DNA of 63,456 bases from assembly GCA_024763275.1 (NCBI GenBank), contig JANTFT010000001.1, forward strand, positions 1 through 63,456. The letters run 5' to 3'. The DNA is from Anaerolineales bacterium (GTDB lineage Bacteria; Chloroflexota; Anaerolineae; Anaerolineales; UBA11858). The notes under the pieces were generated by a model. The model was not told the DNA's origin. It ran no database searches and saw nothing but the letters and a program-made list of their open reading frames with translations. The stretch's first letter is position 1. Every line of letters begins with the position of its first letter. This document shows positions 1 to 7,951 of the stretch, piece by piece. A program made the position numbers and the translations under genes.

Positions 1-1
1 C

Positions 2-1075
2 CCCAGTGAGGAGGATCTGGCGCTGTTTTCCCCCGATCCGGAAAAGGATTGGATCGAGGGTCCTGCAGACGCGCCTATTACCATCGTTGAGTATGCCGAT
101 TTCCAGTGCCCTTACTGCTCCCTGGCTTCCAGGAGCTTGCGGGACCTGCTGGAAAAGTACCCCGAGGATGTCCGGCTGATCTACCGGCATTTCCCGCTGG
201 CGAGCATTCATGACAAAGCTATCCCTGCCGTCCGGGCGGCGGAAGCGGCCGGCCTGCAGAGCGAAGATGCTTTCTGGGAAATGCATGACCTGCTCTACAA
301 TACCCAGGCCGAGTGGTCAGAATTATCTGTGGAGGATTTTGATAGTTGGGTCATCGGTCAGGTTGAAGAGCTGGGGCTGGACACGGTCCAGTTTGAGGCT
401 GATTACAGCAGCGAGGCGATAGTTTCCTTGGCAGAGAATGCCTGGGAAGAGGGCCAGACCCTGGGACTGCCGGGTACACCTTATCTGAAAGTAAACAGCC
501 TTTATGAAGCCCAGGCGGATCCCGAGACACTGACCGCCTATGTGGAGCTCATCAAGCTGGAAGACCAGCAGTACACCGCTTGCCCGCCGATGACCGTGGA
601 CACGGAGGCTTCTTACCGGGCCACTGTGGAAACCGAGAAGGGCAGCTTTGTGATCGAGCTCTACCCGGACGTTGCACCTCTGGCGGTGAACTCATTCATC
701 TACCTGGCCGAGAACGGCTGGTTTGACGGGATCACCTTCCACCGCGTGCTGCCCGGTTTTGTGGCTCAGACCGGGGATCCCACCGGCACTGGCTACGGCG
801 GACCGGGCTACCGCTTCAGCAACGAGACATCCCCGGAGCTGGTCTTTGACCGCGCCGGCCTGGTGGCCATGGCCAATGCCGGACCAGAAAGCAACGGCAG
901 CCAGTTCTTCATCACCTATGATGCGGCGCCGGATCTGAATGGCAACTACACGATCTTTGGCGAGGTCGTTGAGGGCATGGATGTGGTCTCCAGCCTCACC
1001 CCCCGGGATCCCCAGACTGGCAGTGAACTGCCGCCCGGAGACCGGATCATCAGCATTACCATTGAAAAGAATTAA
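2..1075 (+). CDS. DsbA-like thioredoxin domain fused to cyclophilin peptidyl-prolyl isomerase (5' partial)
   Basis: The reading frame is open from base 2, so the N-terminus (probably a signal peptide or membrane anchor) lies outside the window; 357 residues are visible. Visible residues 20-190 are a DsbA-type thioredoxin fold: the active-site CPYC follows ADFQ at residues 36-39, and the cis-proline loop reads GTPYL. Residues about 200-355 are a cyclophilin domain with the catalytic and binding signatures FHRVLPGF, AQTGD and SQFFITY, so both halves look active. Such a protein would act outside the membrane on exported proteins, combining disulfide exchange with proline isomerisation. Only ordinary intergenic sequence follows before the DedA gene. 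Domain assignment is confident; the extracellular location is inferred. Confidence 0.9.
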   Translation, partial: PSEEDLALFSPDPEKDWIEGPADAPITIVEYADFQCPYCSLASRSLRDLLEKYPEDVRLIYRHFPLASIHDKAIPAVRAAEAAGLQSEDAFWEMHDLLYNTQAEWSELSVEDFDSWVIGQVEELGLDTVQFEADYSSEAIVSLAENAWEEGQTLGLPGTPYLKVNSLYEAQADPETLTAYVELIKLEDQQYTACPPMTVDTEASYRATVETEKGSFVIELYPDVAPLAVNSFIYLAENGWFDGITFHRVLPGFVAQTGDPTGTGYGGPGYRFSNETSPELVFDRAGLVAMANAGPESNGSQFFITYDAAPDLNGNYTIFGEVVEGMDVVSSLTPRDPQTGSELPPGDRIISITIEKN

Positions 1076-1228
1076 ATTTTCGGCTGCACAGGAGCCTGGC
1101 TTTCAAGAGGAACACACCCTGAAAGCCGGGCTCCCGCCATCTGAATGATTTCCAGACCAGTATAGAAAGCAGCGGACCGGCAGCGGTGGGCTCTGTACAT
1201 TAATGAAAGCCGTTTTCGGACGCAGGCA

Positions 1229-1237
1229 TGCTATAAT
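1229..1237 (+). promoter_or_regulatory. extended -10 promoter for the DedA gene
   Basis: TGC followed by a perfect TATAAT, 30 nt upstream of the DedA start codon. No convincing -35 box is seen, as expected for extended -10 promoters. Confidence 0.55.
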
Positions 1238-1267
1238 GGCGCAGGAATACAAACTTAGAGAGGCTGC

Positions 1268-1924
1268 ATGGAAATAATCAAATTCCTGATTGACTTTGTA
1301 CTGCACATGGATGTGCATCTGAATGAGATCATCATGACTTACGGGGCCTGGACCTACGGGCTGCTCTTTTTCGTGATCTTTATGGAAACCGGCTTTGTGG
1401 TCACCCCCTTTCTGCCGGGGGATTCGCTGCTCTTCGCGGCGGGCACCTTTGCTGCCCTGGGTTCCCTGAACCCCTTCTTTCTGTTTGGCTTGATGAGCCT
1501 AGCTGCGGTGCTGGGAGACACGATCAACTATTCTATCGGGGCCTTTATCGGGGAGCGGGCTTTCAGCGGGGATATAAAATTCCTCAAGAAGGAGCATCTG
1601 GATCGCACCCAGGAATTCTACGAGAAACACGGCGGCAAGACCATCATCCTGGCGCGCTTCGTCCCCATCATCCGCACCTTCGCGCCCTTTGTGGCCGGGG
1701 TGGGGACCATGCACTACAGCAGCTTTATAATTTTCAACGTCATCGGCGGGGTTTCCTGGGTGGCGCTGTTCCTCTCACTGGGCTACTTCTTCGGCAACAT
1801 CCCCTTTGTGAAGGCCAACTTCGAGCTGGTGATCTTCGCCATCATCGCCATCTCCTTCATCCCGCCCATCAGCGAGTTCTTCAAAGCCCGCCGGGCTGCC
1901 CGCCTGACAGCCGCGGAAGAGTAG
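1268..1924 (+). CDS. DedA family membrane protein
   Basis: A 218-residue polytopic membrane protein of the DedA/SNARE-associated family, which contains proton-dependent flippases and transporters for undecaprenyl phosphate or phospholipids. The family signatures are visible: an acidic ETG followed by FLPGDS near residues 37-50, and the re-entrant segment ARFVPIIRTFAPFVAG near residues 120-140, which holds the conserved Arg residues. The N-terminal helix, paired re-entrant loops and C-terminal helix match the usual length of about 200 residues. It is a single gene with its own extended -10 promoter, convergent with the next gene. The transported substrate cannot be told from sequence. Confidence 0.88.
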   Translation: MEIIKFLIDFVLHMDVHLNEIIMTYGAWTYGLLFFVIFMETGFVVTPFLPGDSLLFAAGTFAALGSLNPFFLFGLMSLAAVLGDTINYSIGAFIGERAFSGDIKFLKKEHLDRTQEFYEKHGGKTIILARFVPIIRTFAPFVAGVGTMHYSSFIIFNVIGGVSWVALFLSLGYFFGNIPFVKANFELVIFAIIAISFIPPISEFFKARRAARLTAAEE

Positions 1925-2000
1925 GGATCCTTCCGGGGATCGAAATTCCCACTGCTTAAGAATTATGTTAATTAGCAGACAGTTATCAGGACGGCACACG

Positions 2001-2028
2001 GCCACTGATCACTGTTTGCTGCTTACTG
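2001..2028 (-). repeat. heptamer repeat patch (CAGTRAN type), inverse orientation
   Basis: Four consecutive 7-bp units read on the minus strand as CAGTAAG, CAGCAAA, CAGTGAT, CAGTGGC. The same units form a longer array at 6385-6443. Confidence 0.6.
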
Positions 2029-2157
2029 ACTCACTTTTTTCAAGTGGGGTCTCACCAGGGGCTACTCGCCCACTTGGGGATAGCTGACGCTCGTTCCCCG
2101 GGCGGCCACCTTATCCCATTAACCCGCCGCACACAGTAGCCTTGCCGTTCGGAGAAA

Positions 2158-2192
2158 TCCCCGTCCCCGGTTCCCGGTCTTCGGTCGGTCGC
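2158..2192 (+). repeat. heptamer repeat patch (CGGTNYY type)
   Basis: Units of 7 bp resembling CGTCCCC, GGTTCCC, GGTCTTC, GGTCGGT lie just beyond the 3' end of the beta-helix lipoprotein gene. A cleaner copy of the same family is at 25444-25485. Confidence 0.5.
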
Positions 2193-2214
2193 GCAGCGAC
2201 CCTCCCGTCCCCGC

Positions 2215-3711
2215 TCACTCCTCGTAGGCCCCGATATCGGGGGCAGCCTCGCGAGGCTGGCCAGCCGCATCTTCGGTCGGTGCACCATCCGCGCTGCCGG
2301 CGTCCACGGCCGGGCTGGATGCCTGCAGGTGGAGATCGACCCCGGGCCAGCCGGAAGTGAAGAGCGGGTCAGTGGTCAGGTCGTTCTCTCCCTGCCCGCT
2401 GAACCGGGCCCAGGTGCCGTCAGCGATCTCTGCCCGGGTGAAGTCGCTGTCGCGCCCGCCGACAAACTCGGCCGTGATCTCGCCCTCAGCCCGGCTGAAG
2501 AAAAAGTTGTGTCCTTCGCGCACCAGGCTCACACCCGAACCCAGGTAAATGCCGGTCGCCCCGCCTTCAAGGGGATCGGCGTTGAAGGCAAAGATATTGT
2601 TCACCAGGGTAAGCTTCACCGGCGGTGAGGCCATCTCTTCCGGATAGCCGACTACCAGAGCCCAGTTGCGCTCGCTGTAGGCCGGGTCCCACATATTGTA
2701 GGCGATGGTGTTGTTGAAGACCTCCAGCGTGCTGGGAAAGGTGCCCGCCCATACCGCGCTGTTCCCCTGCCCCCAGACGACGTTGTTCTCGATCCGCCCA
2801 CCAGCCCAGAGCTTGATGCCGTTCAGGTGGTTGCCAACCACGCGGTTGCGGCGGACGATGACGCCAACCGCGTTGCCCTCCCGGTCGCGGGAGTTGAGGT
2901 CAATGCCATCGCCGCCGTTGTTGTGGACGTAGCAGTCTTCCACAAGCACGGGATAGCCGCGGGCGAACTCCAGGCCGTCGGAGCCGTAAAAATCCTCGCC
3001 CTCCAGTCCGGTGCCGTAGATCTCCACCCGACGGATGACCATATTGTTGCAGGGGCCGGGAGTGCAGTCCACCGCTGAATACTGGCTGCCGTGGATGATG
3101 CTGTCCTCCAGGGTGATATATTCAACCGGGCCTTCCGTTGGCAGCGATTCTGGGCTCTCGCCGTAGGTAAAGTGGACACTGGCTTCGCCGCCCTCGATCT
3201 CCAGGTGGTCCAGCTGGACATAGCGGTTCTCGCCGGAAAGCTCTATCCCCCAGATGCTGAAGCCGCGCAGGGAGAAGCCGCTGAGGCGCAGATAGGAGGT
3301 GCCCTGCTTGAGGATCAGCAGTTCTCCTTCCCTCCCCCTCCCGTCCAGTATGGGCAGCTCGCCTGGATAGGCGATAAAGGTGATCAGAGCCTCGGCTGTG
3401 CCGGACCGGGTCAGGTGGGTCTCCTTCAGGGGGTAGGTGCCGCCCCGGAAGCAGACTGTGTCTCCGGGCTGGGCGGTATCGGCGGCGTACTGGAAAGTGG
3501 CCCAGGGCTGGGCCTGGCTGCCGGGAGCCTCATCGCTGCCGTCGGGAGCTGCATAATAGGTGCAGGTGACGGGTCCAGTAGTTTCAGCTGGAAGTGGTGG
3601 AGCCTCTCCGCTGGCGGCCCCCGCCGGGGCCTCACCCTCAAGCGCTGAGCCGCTCTCGCAAGCGGACAGCAGCAAGCCCATCAGCATCACAAGGACAAGG
3701 ATCCGTTTCAT
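2215..3711 (-). CDS. secreted right-handed beta-helix lipoprotein
   Basis: A 498-residue lipoprotein. The N-terminus MKRILVLVMLMGLLLSAC is a signal peptide ending in a lipobox, so the protein is probably anchored outside the membrane at Cys18. Residues about 50-130 match the DUF1565/pectate-lyase-like entry motif (YYAAPDGSD, PWATFQYAAD, GDTVCFRGGTY). Residues 130-430 are a series of parallel beta-helix rungs rich in Asn ladders. The C-terminus has the choice-of-anchor Q motif (SSPAVDAG ... DIGAYEE). Such proteins bind or cleave polysaccharide, but no specific catalytic residue can be assigned. A good ribosome-binding site, AAGGAGGG, lies 6 nt before the ATG. Confidence 0.85.
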   Translation of the reverse strand: MKRILVLVMLMGLLLSACESGSALEGEAPAGAASGEAPPLPAETTGPVTCTYYAAPDGSDEAPGSQAQPWATFQYAADTAQPGDTVCFRGGTYPLKETHLTRSGTAEALITFIAYPGELPILDGRGREGELLILKQGTSYLRLSGFSLRGFSIWGIELSGENRYVQLDHLEIEGGEASVHFTYGESPESLPTEGPVEYITLEDSIIHGSQYSAVDCTPGPCNNMVIRRVEIYGTGLEGEDFYGSDGLEFARGYPVLVEDCYVHNNGGDGIDLNSRDREGNAVGVIVRRNRVVGNHLNGIKLWAGGRIENNVVWGQGNSAVWAGTFPSTLEVFNNTIAYNMWDPAYSERNWALVVGYPEEMASPPVKLTLVNNIFAFNADPLEGGATGIYLGSGVSLVREGHNFFFSRAEGEITAEFVGGRDSDFTRAEIADGTWARFSGQGENDLTTDPLFTSGWPGVDLHLQASSPAVDAGSADGAPTEDAAGQPREAAPDIGAYEE

Positions 3712-3859
3712 TTTCAGCCCTCCTTGATAATTAGGCGGCCCGGGTATTGACTTTCAGGTCCTCCTTTCCTGGGCTTTCGCGTGAAGAACCAAGCCGCCTG
3801 TCAACTACAGATGATGTTTGGCGGTCAAAAGAAGCATGCACTCACGGTACCGTCCAGCA

Positions 3860-4477
3860 TCACTCTTTGGGATTCCGCACCATCTGGAATACCGCCGGAC
3901 CATCAGGTAAATTTGCTTCTCTAATAATCTTGAATCCTCTATGTTGATAGATTGGCACGTTCTTCCTGTTGCCTGTGTCCAGGTATATCGGAAGTCGTTC
4001 CGCGTCGCACATGGTAAGCATCGGCTGAAGCAGCGCAGATGCTATCCCCTTTCCCTGGTGCTCAGGGAGAACACCCAGCAGAAAAAGATGCCAATGTGGG
4101 TAGTGAGGATGTTTCGACTCGATTATCGACTGCCAATAAATGCCATAAAGGATACGGCTGCCGAGGATCGGAAATATTTGGACAGCTTCTTTTAGTTGGC
4201 TTTTCCAGTTATTTCTGACCCATTCTGGTGACATCCATAACGCGCTTCCCTCAACTCCAGAGGAGGTAAAGACAGTTTTTTGGGGAATCAGGTCTTTCAG
4301 GAACACGGTAAAAAGACGTTGACATTTCTTTAAGCGCTGCGCTTGATCGGGAAAGAACCATTGATAAAACGGATCAAGGTAAAAAGCTTGCGCAAGAACC
4401 AAAGATAGACGCTCAAGGTCAGCCAACTGCGCGAGCCGGATCTTAGGTGTGTTCGATACTGGGCCAGTTGTCTGCAT
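3860..4477 (-). CDS. GNAT family N-acetyltransferase
   Basis: A 205-residue single-domain acetyltransferase. The acetyl-CoA-binding motif A is LLGVLPEHQGKGIASALL (about residues 133-150) with the Q-x-x-G-x-G/A loop, followed by YLDTGNRKNVPIYQHRGF, typical of motif B. The preceding region (DPFYQWFFPD) resembles GNAT enzymes often annotated as acting on small amines or antibiotics, but the substrate is unknown. Composition is slightly more AT-rich than the flanking genes. It stands alone between the beta-helix lipoprotein and a repeat. Confidence 0.85.
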   Translation of the reverse strand: MQTTGPVSNTPKIRLAQLADLERLSLVLAQAFYLDPFYQWFFPDQAQRLKKCQRLFTVFLKDLIPQKTVFTSSGVEGSALWMSPEWVRNNWKSQLKEAVQIFPILGSRILYGIYWQSIIESKHPHYPHWHLFLLGVLPEHQGKGIASALLQPMLTMCDAERLPIYLDTGNRKNVPIYQHRGFKIIREANLPDGPAVFQMVRNPKE

Positions 4478-4526
4478 AGCGTTCCTGGGTCTGTAACCTG
4501 GCTGGACGTTTAGCGGATTAGTTTAC

Positions 4527-4625
4527 CGGCTGTAAGCTGTGATCAGTTTTGAGCATAGCATAACCCCCGGGTATTTTCCAGAACCTGATCAGCTTACAGC
4601 TTACGAAACTACTGCTTACTGGGCC
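4527..4625. repeat. dispersed hairpin-type repeat, copy downstream of the oxidoreductase
   Basis: Contains CTGTAAGCTGTGATCAG, then TTGAGCATAGCA, then GATCAGCTTACAGCTTAC. The same ordered words recur at 6385-6500 on the other side of the oxidoreductase gene. Terminal words are mutually inverted (AGTAAGC/GCTTACT type), so the element could fold into a hairpin. Confidence 0.55.
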
Positions 4626-4664
4626 GCAGGCGCACCGTCTCAGTTGCGTTGGTTCCCGTTCTGC

Positions 4665-6320
4665 TTATTCTCCTCGAGCGCGGTTGATTTTCTCCCGCAG
4701 ATGCTCCGGCCATTGGGAGAGGTCTTCAGCGGGATATACTTCGAGCTCCGGGCCGTTTTGGGTCAGCAAATCCGCTGTGGTGCAGCCCAGAACGCTTTTC
4801 GCCGCGGCCAGGCCGGAGGCGGTCACTCCCGCCACCCCGTGGCTGAGCGTGCTGGCTCCGCACATGTACAGGCCCGCTATTTCGGTTTTGACGGGGAAGG
4901 CACCCGGGCCCACCTGGCGGAGGCTTTTAGAGATGCCGTATTGATTGCCCCGGGTGGCGTTGAGATAGTGTTCGTTCGTCAACGGTGTGCCCAGATTCCA
5001 GTAAACCACGTGTTCAGAGATGCCCGGGAAGTGTCTTTCCAGGGTCTGGAACATCTTCCAGGCCAGGTCTTCTTTCAGGCCCTGGTAAGCGGCCGGGCGG
5101 GAACCATGTTTTGAATCCGCCCATTTTTCAAAGGCCGCGTAATCCACAAAGGTGAACGCCTCGCAGGTGTGATGGCCGCGCCCCGGACCGCTGGCGTGCA
5201 TTTTGGAGGGGTCTTTGAGAGTGGTCACCGTCAGGAACATGGCGCCGGGGCGCTCAGCTGTCAGAGCGTGGTCGGTTAGACCCTGGGCGTACAGCTCGTC
5301 CACGTTCTCATGGTCGTAAAGCCAGTAATTGCCTGAATCCAGCCCGGCTGCTCTCAAATCCATGTCGAGCGCGAAAAACAGGCTCAAGGCTGAAACGGAA
5401 TAGGTCACACGGTCCAGCTTGGCGGCCAGCTTGCGGCTGAGCGATTCGCGCCCGATCAGCTTTCCAAAAGTTACTTCCGGGTCTGCGTTGCTGATCACTG
5501 TCTCCGCACGGATCTCTTCCCCATCAGCCAGGCGGACGCCGCTCACCCGGCCATCCTTGAGGAGGATCTTATCCACCATGGTGTTGAGGCGCAGCTCTCC
5601 CCCGGCTCTGTTCAGCGCCTTGACGAAAGCCCGCGGGATGGCGAAAGCGCCACCGATGGGATAATAGCCGCCGTTGAAATAGTGGTGCAGGATGCCAGCC
5701 TGGACGAAAGCTGAAACACGGGAAGGCGGCATGCCGTGGTCGCCCGACTGCCCAGCCAAGACTCCCTGGAGGACCGGGTCAGCGATAAAATGCTCGATCA
5801 GGTCCTGCCCGGAACGCCTGACCCAGCGGAGCAGCGACATCGACCCGGCGGCAGCCCGGGCTTTTTCAGGCCCGCTTGTGCCGCTTCCCAATTTACTGAG
5901 GGCTGCGACCATTCTTTCGACGGTATCCAGATAGCCATCAATCCCCTCAGCTTCGTGCGGAAAGTATTCTTTCAGCCGCGCTGCCAGGTTTTCCCTGCCT
6001 TTGGGGAGGTCAAACTGCTGATCGCCGATGCGGATGTGGTCATAGCCCTCGGGGTTGAGTTCGGAAAAAGCGAGGTCGCCCGAAACGCCCAGCCCCTGAT
6101 AAATGCGACGCATGGACCCCCCTTCCTCTATTTCGCCGATATAATGCACGCCGGGGCTGAAGCGGTAGCCGTTCAGGGTGAAGGAGTGCGTCCAACCGCC
6201 GGGCACTTCGTGCTGCTCGCAGACCAGGACGCTCTTTCCCGCCTGAGCCAGAGCTACGGCGGCGGTCAGGCCCCCCGCGCCTGAGCCAATGACGATGATG
6301 TCGTATTCTTTAAGGGACAT
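4665..6320 (-). CDS. FAD-dependent oxidoreductase, CrtISO/RetSat-like
   Basis: A 551-residue flavoprotein of the phytoene desaturase superfamily. The dinucleotide-binding motif is at the N-terminus (IIVIGSGAGGLTAAVALAQ), followed by CEQHEVPGGWTHSF and GVHYIG, which resemble carotenoid isomerase and retinol saturase rather than phytoene desaturase. A C-terminal FAD motif (GLYMCGAST, SGLAAAKSVLG) is present. It would saturate or isomerise a polyene or polyprenyl substrate; no carotenoid genes are nearby to identify it. The ATG at 6320 beginning MSLKEYD is preferred to a GTG three codons upstream, which lies in the ribosome-binding sequence GTGAGG. The gene is flanked on both sides by the same repeat family. 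Confidence 0.85.
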   Translation of the reverse strand: MSLKEYDIIVIGSGAGGLTAAVALAQAGKSVLVCEQHEVPGGWTHSFTLNGYRFSPGVHYIGEIEEGGSMRRIYQGLGVSGDLAFSELNPEGYDHIRIGDQQFDLPKGRENLAARLKEYFPHEAEGIDGYLDTVERMVAALSKLGSGTSGPEKARAAAGSMSLLRWVRRSGQDLIEHFIADPVLQGVLAGQSGDHGMPPSRVSAFVQAGILHHYFNGGYYPIGGAFAIPRAFVKALNRAGGELRLNTMVDKILLKDGRVSGVRLADGEEIRAETVISNADPEVTFGKLIGRESLSRKLAAKLDRVTYSVSALSLFFALDMDLRAAGLDSGNYWLYDHENVDELYAQGLTDHALTAERPGAMFLTVTTLKDPSKMHASGPGRGHHTCEAFTFVDYAAFEKWADSKHGSRPAAYQGLKEDLAWKMFQTLERHFPGISEHVVYWNLGTPLTNEHYLNATRGNQYGISKSLRQVGPGAFPVKTEIAGLYMCGASTLSHGVAGVTASGLAAAKSVLGCTTADLLTQNGPELEVYPAEDLSQWPEHLREKINRARGE

Positions 6321-6384
6321 GTTCCTCACTTATAAAGCGTTGCAGGATTCGGATTTTCTAAATTAACAGTAAGGTTCGCGTGGT

Positions 6385-6443
6385 CAGTAAGCAGTAAACA
6401 GTGATCAGTAAACAGTGATCAGTAAGCAGTAAGCAGTAAGCAG
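6385..6443 (+). repeat. tandem heptamer array CAGTAAG/CAGTAAA/CAGTGAT
   Basis: Eight consecutive 7-bp units (CAGTAAG, CAGTAAA, CAGTGAT, CAGTAAA, CAGTGAT, then three CAGTAAG) plus a partial unit. It is followed by CTTGAGCATAGCA and GGTCAGCTTACTGCT (to about 6500), words shared with 4527-4625. Only 3 of the 7 positions vary, and the period is strict. Confidence 0.85.
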
Positions 6444-6588
6444 CTTGAGCATAGCACAGTTAAGGCGTTCCTTCTAGAAACCGGTCAGCTTACTGCTCAG
6501 GGAACTGCCCCTGGCCCTGCCGCGGGCGATGGAGGGGCAGGGGGGTTCTAATTTAGCGGTGACATGACCCCATTCTTTGTACCACTTC

Positions 6589-6912
6589 TTATGTTAGTCT
6601 AACCAGCTGAAATTGTGTAGAGGGAATAATGACTGCTTCAGACACTGGGGGTTTGTAACCCAGAGCACTGTGCGGCTTGACCGTGTTGTACTCCTTCCTG
6701 CACTTCTCGATCATTATCTGAGCCTCTTTTAAAGTGTAAAAGATCTCTCCATTCAACAATTCGTCTCTCATTTTTCCATTGAAGGATTCAATATAGCCAT
6801 TTTCCCAGGGACTGCCCGGCTCAATGAACAACGGCCTGACCTGCTAGTTGTCCAGCCAGCCGCCCACCCGCTTGGCGGTGAACTCGGCCCCATTGTCCGA
6901 GCGGATGTGAAG
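6589..6912 (-). pseudogene. IS3-family transposase (OrfB) C-terminal remnant
   Basis: Read on the minus strand, the frame begins about HIRSDNGAEF (second catalytic Asp region), hits an in-frame TAG at 6844-6846, and resumes as PLFIEPGSPWENGYIESFNGK followed by MRDELLNGEIFYTLKEAQ, which carries the catalytic Glu. It ends with the usual HSALGYKPPVSEA tail. The upstream two-thirds of the transposase is missing, and the sequence passes directly into an IS110 fragment near 6910. It is non-functional. Confidence 0.85.
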
Positions 6913-7102
6913 TTTCAGGTCCCACCAGGCAATCTTCAGCTGGAACGCCTAACCTCTTTTGGCGTTCTTCAAACTCCCAGAACCCAGTTTGAGAACGTGG
7001 AATGACAAGTTGGGATTGAATCACCCCCTTCGTATTGACATAGCATATGTCGTGTTTGCTTTGACTCCAATTGATTCCGATATATAATTTCATTTGAACC
7101 AT
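6908..7102 (-). pseudogene. IS110-family transposase N-terminal remnant
   Basis: About 65 codons, starting at an ATG at 7093 (MKLYIGINWSQSKHDICYV) or three codons upstream and continuing LVIPRSQTGFWEFEERQKR and VPAEDCLVGPETS, match the N-terminal RuvC-like domain of IS110 DEDD transposases, including the first Asp-equivalent position region (IGINW, where IGIDW is usual, so the Asp is Asn here). The homology stops at the junction with the IS3 remnant. The rest of the transposase, including the Tnp_20 serine domain, is absent. Confidence 0.75.
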
Positions 7103-7340
7103 TGGGTTTTTGTTGGAGGTCTACACCGGTACCACCAGCAGGTTGTTCTCCTGTTAGGGCACTCATTGTGAAACCCGTTTTTGACAATTGTGCTGGTAAA
7201 GCCTGAGAGACGGTCCCCAAAAAACGCTCGCAGCGCAGACAGGTCAAGGCCCTAGATCTCAGGCTCTGTACCGAAGGGTAGGCACAGAGCGGTGAATGGT
7301 GATCACTATCTCCGTTCTACCCTTTATCGGTATTTATTGT
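7103..7340 (-). other. possible IS110 left-end non-coding region
   Basis: This roughly 240-nt stretch upstream of the IS110 remnant has no supported gene. In IS110-group elements the bridge RNA is encoded in the non-coding end upstream of the transposase, so a decayed copy could lie here. No fold was computed and no element boundary was identified. Confidence 0.2.
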
Positions 7341-7362
7341 CTAGTATATGTAACTGGGCAGA

Positions 7363-7581
7363 TCAGGTCCAGCCCGGCCAGGTCAACGGGAGCTGGTCCA
7401 TGGATTTGATAAGCGATAGTCTGTCCTCCGGCAGGGTGTTCAGGATCCGAAAGTCATAGGTGATTTCATTTGCAAGACTTTGTGGGCAGAAGTTGATTTT
7501 TCCTTTTCTGCCCTGCAGGTGATCCGTGTTTTGAATATGCTTGCTTCTTGGGGTGCTTTCCGGGCATTTACGGTTAGACAA
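7363..7581 (-). pseudogene. unrecognised short reading frame in an insertion-sequence graveyard
   Basis: A 72-codon frame ending SLANEITYDFRILNTLPEDRL ... SMDQLPLTWPGWT. The wording looks protein-like, but no family was recognised, no ribosome-binding site is evident, and it lies between transposase remnants. It may be another transposase fragment or spurious. Confidence 0.25.
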
Positions 7582-7680
7582 CAGGTCTTTTTAAAAGGCA
7601 TCGGAGGAGCAGACCGAAGTGCATGATGTTCAACCGGTATTTGCTGAGTCAGGCAAGCTGGTTCGGAATGCTTAGATTAA

Positions 7681-7860
7681 GCATTCGATCGTCCTTCTTG
7701 GGTAGATGTTCTGGATGCCGAATTGTTCTCTATCCTTCAAGAGGTTAGGGAGATCACGGATGAGTGGATTTAGGAATATAATGCAGTCAGACCTAATGAG
7801 GTCTCTAAAGGCTTGGGGTGGTTGCCACAGTATCAATGCCTGGCTGAAAAGACATGGCCT
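7681..7860 (+). pseudogene. second IS3-family transposase C-terminal remnant
   Basis: In the plus frame through 7705, translation gives DVLDAELFSILQEVREITDEWI, then an in-frame TAG at 7771-7773, then EYNAVRPNEVSKGLGWLPQY. This matches the end of IS3-group OrfB proteins, where the consensus is like V-L-D-A-x-L-F ... VREITDEW ... YNxxRPHE-L-G. It is on the opposite strand to the remnant at 6589 and is also dead. Confidence 0.7.
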
Positions 7861-7951
7861 GTCCATTATTATCTGGTGCTAATCAAGGGGATGTTGGCCT
7901 TCCAGTGTATGTCTTAGGTGCAGGATTATTAGGACAACCCGGTAATATCTT

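Noticed and set aside
3712-3800. Inverted words AGGCGGC and GCCGCCT suggestive of another attC
   Set aside because: The core sites do not fit GTTRRRY/RYYYAAC and the arms are short; the flanking genes are not cassette-like.
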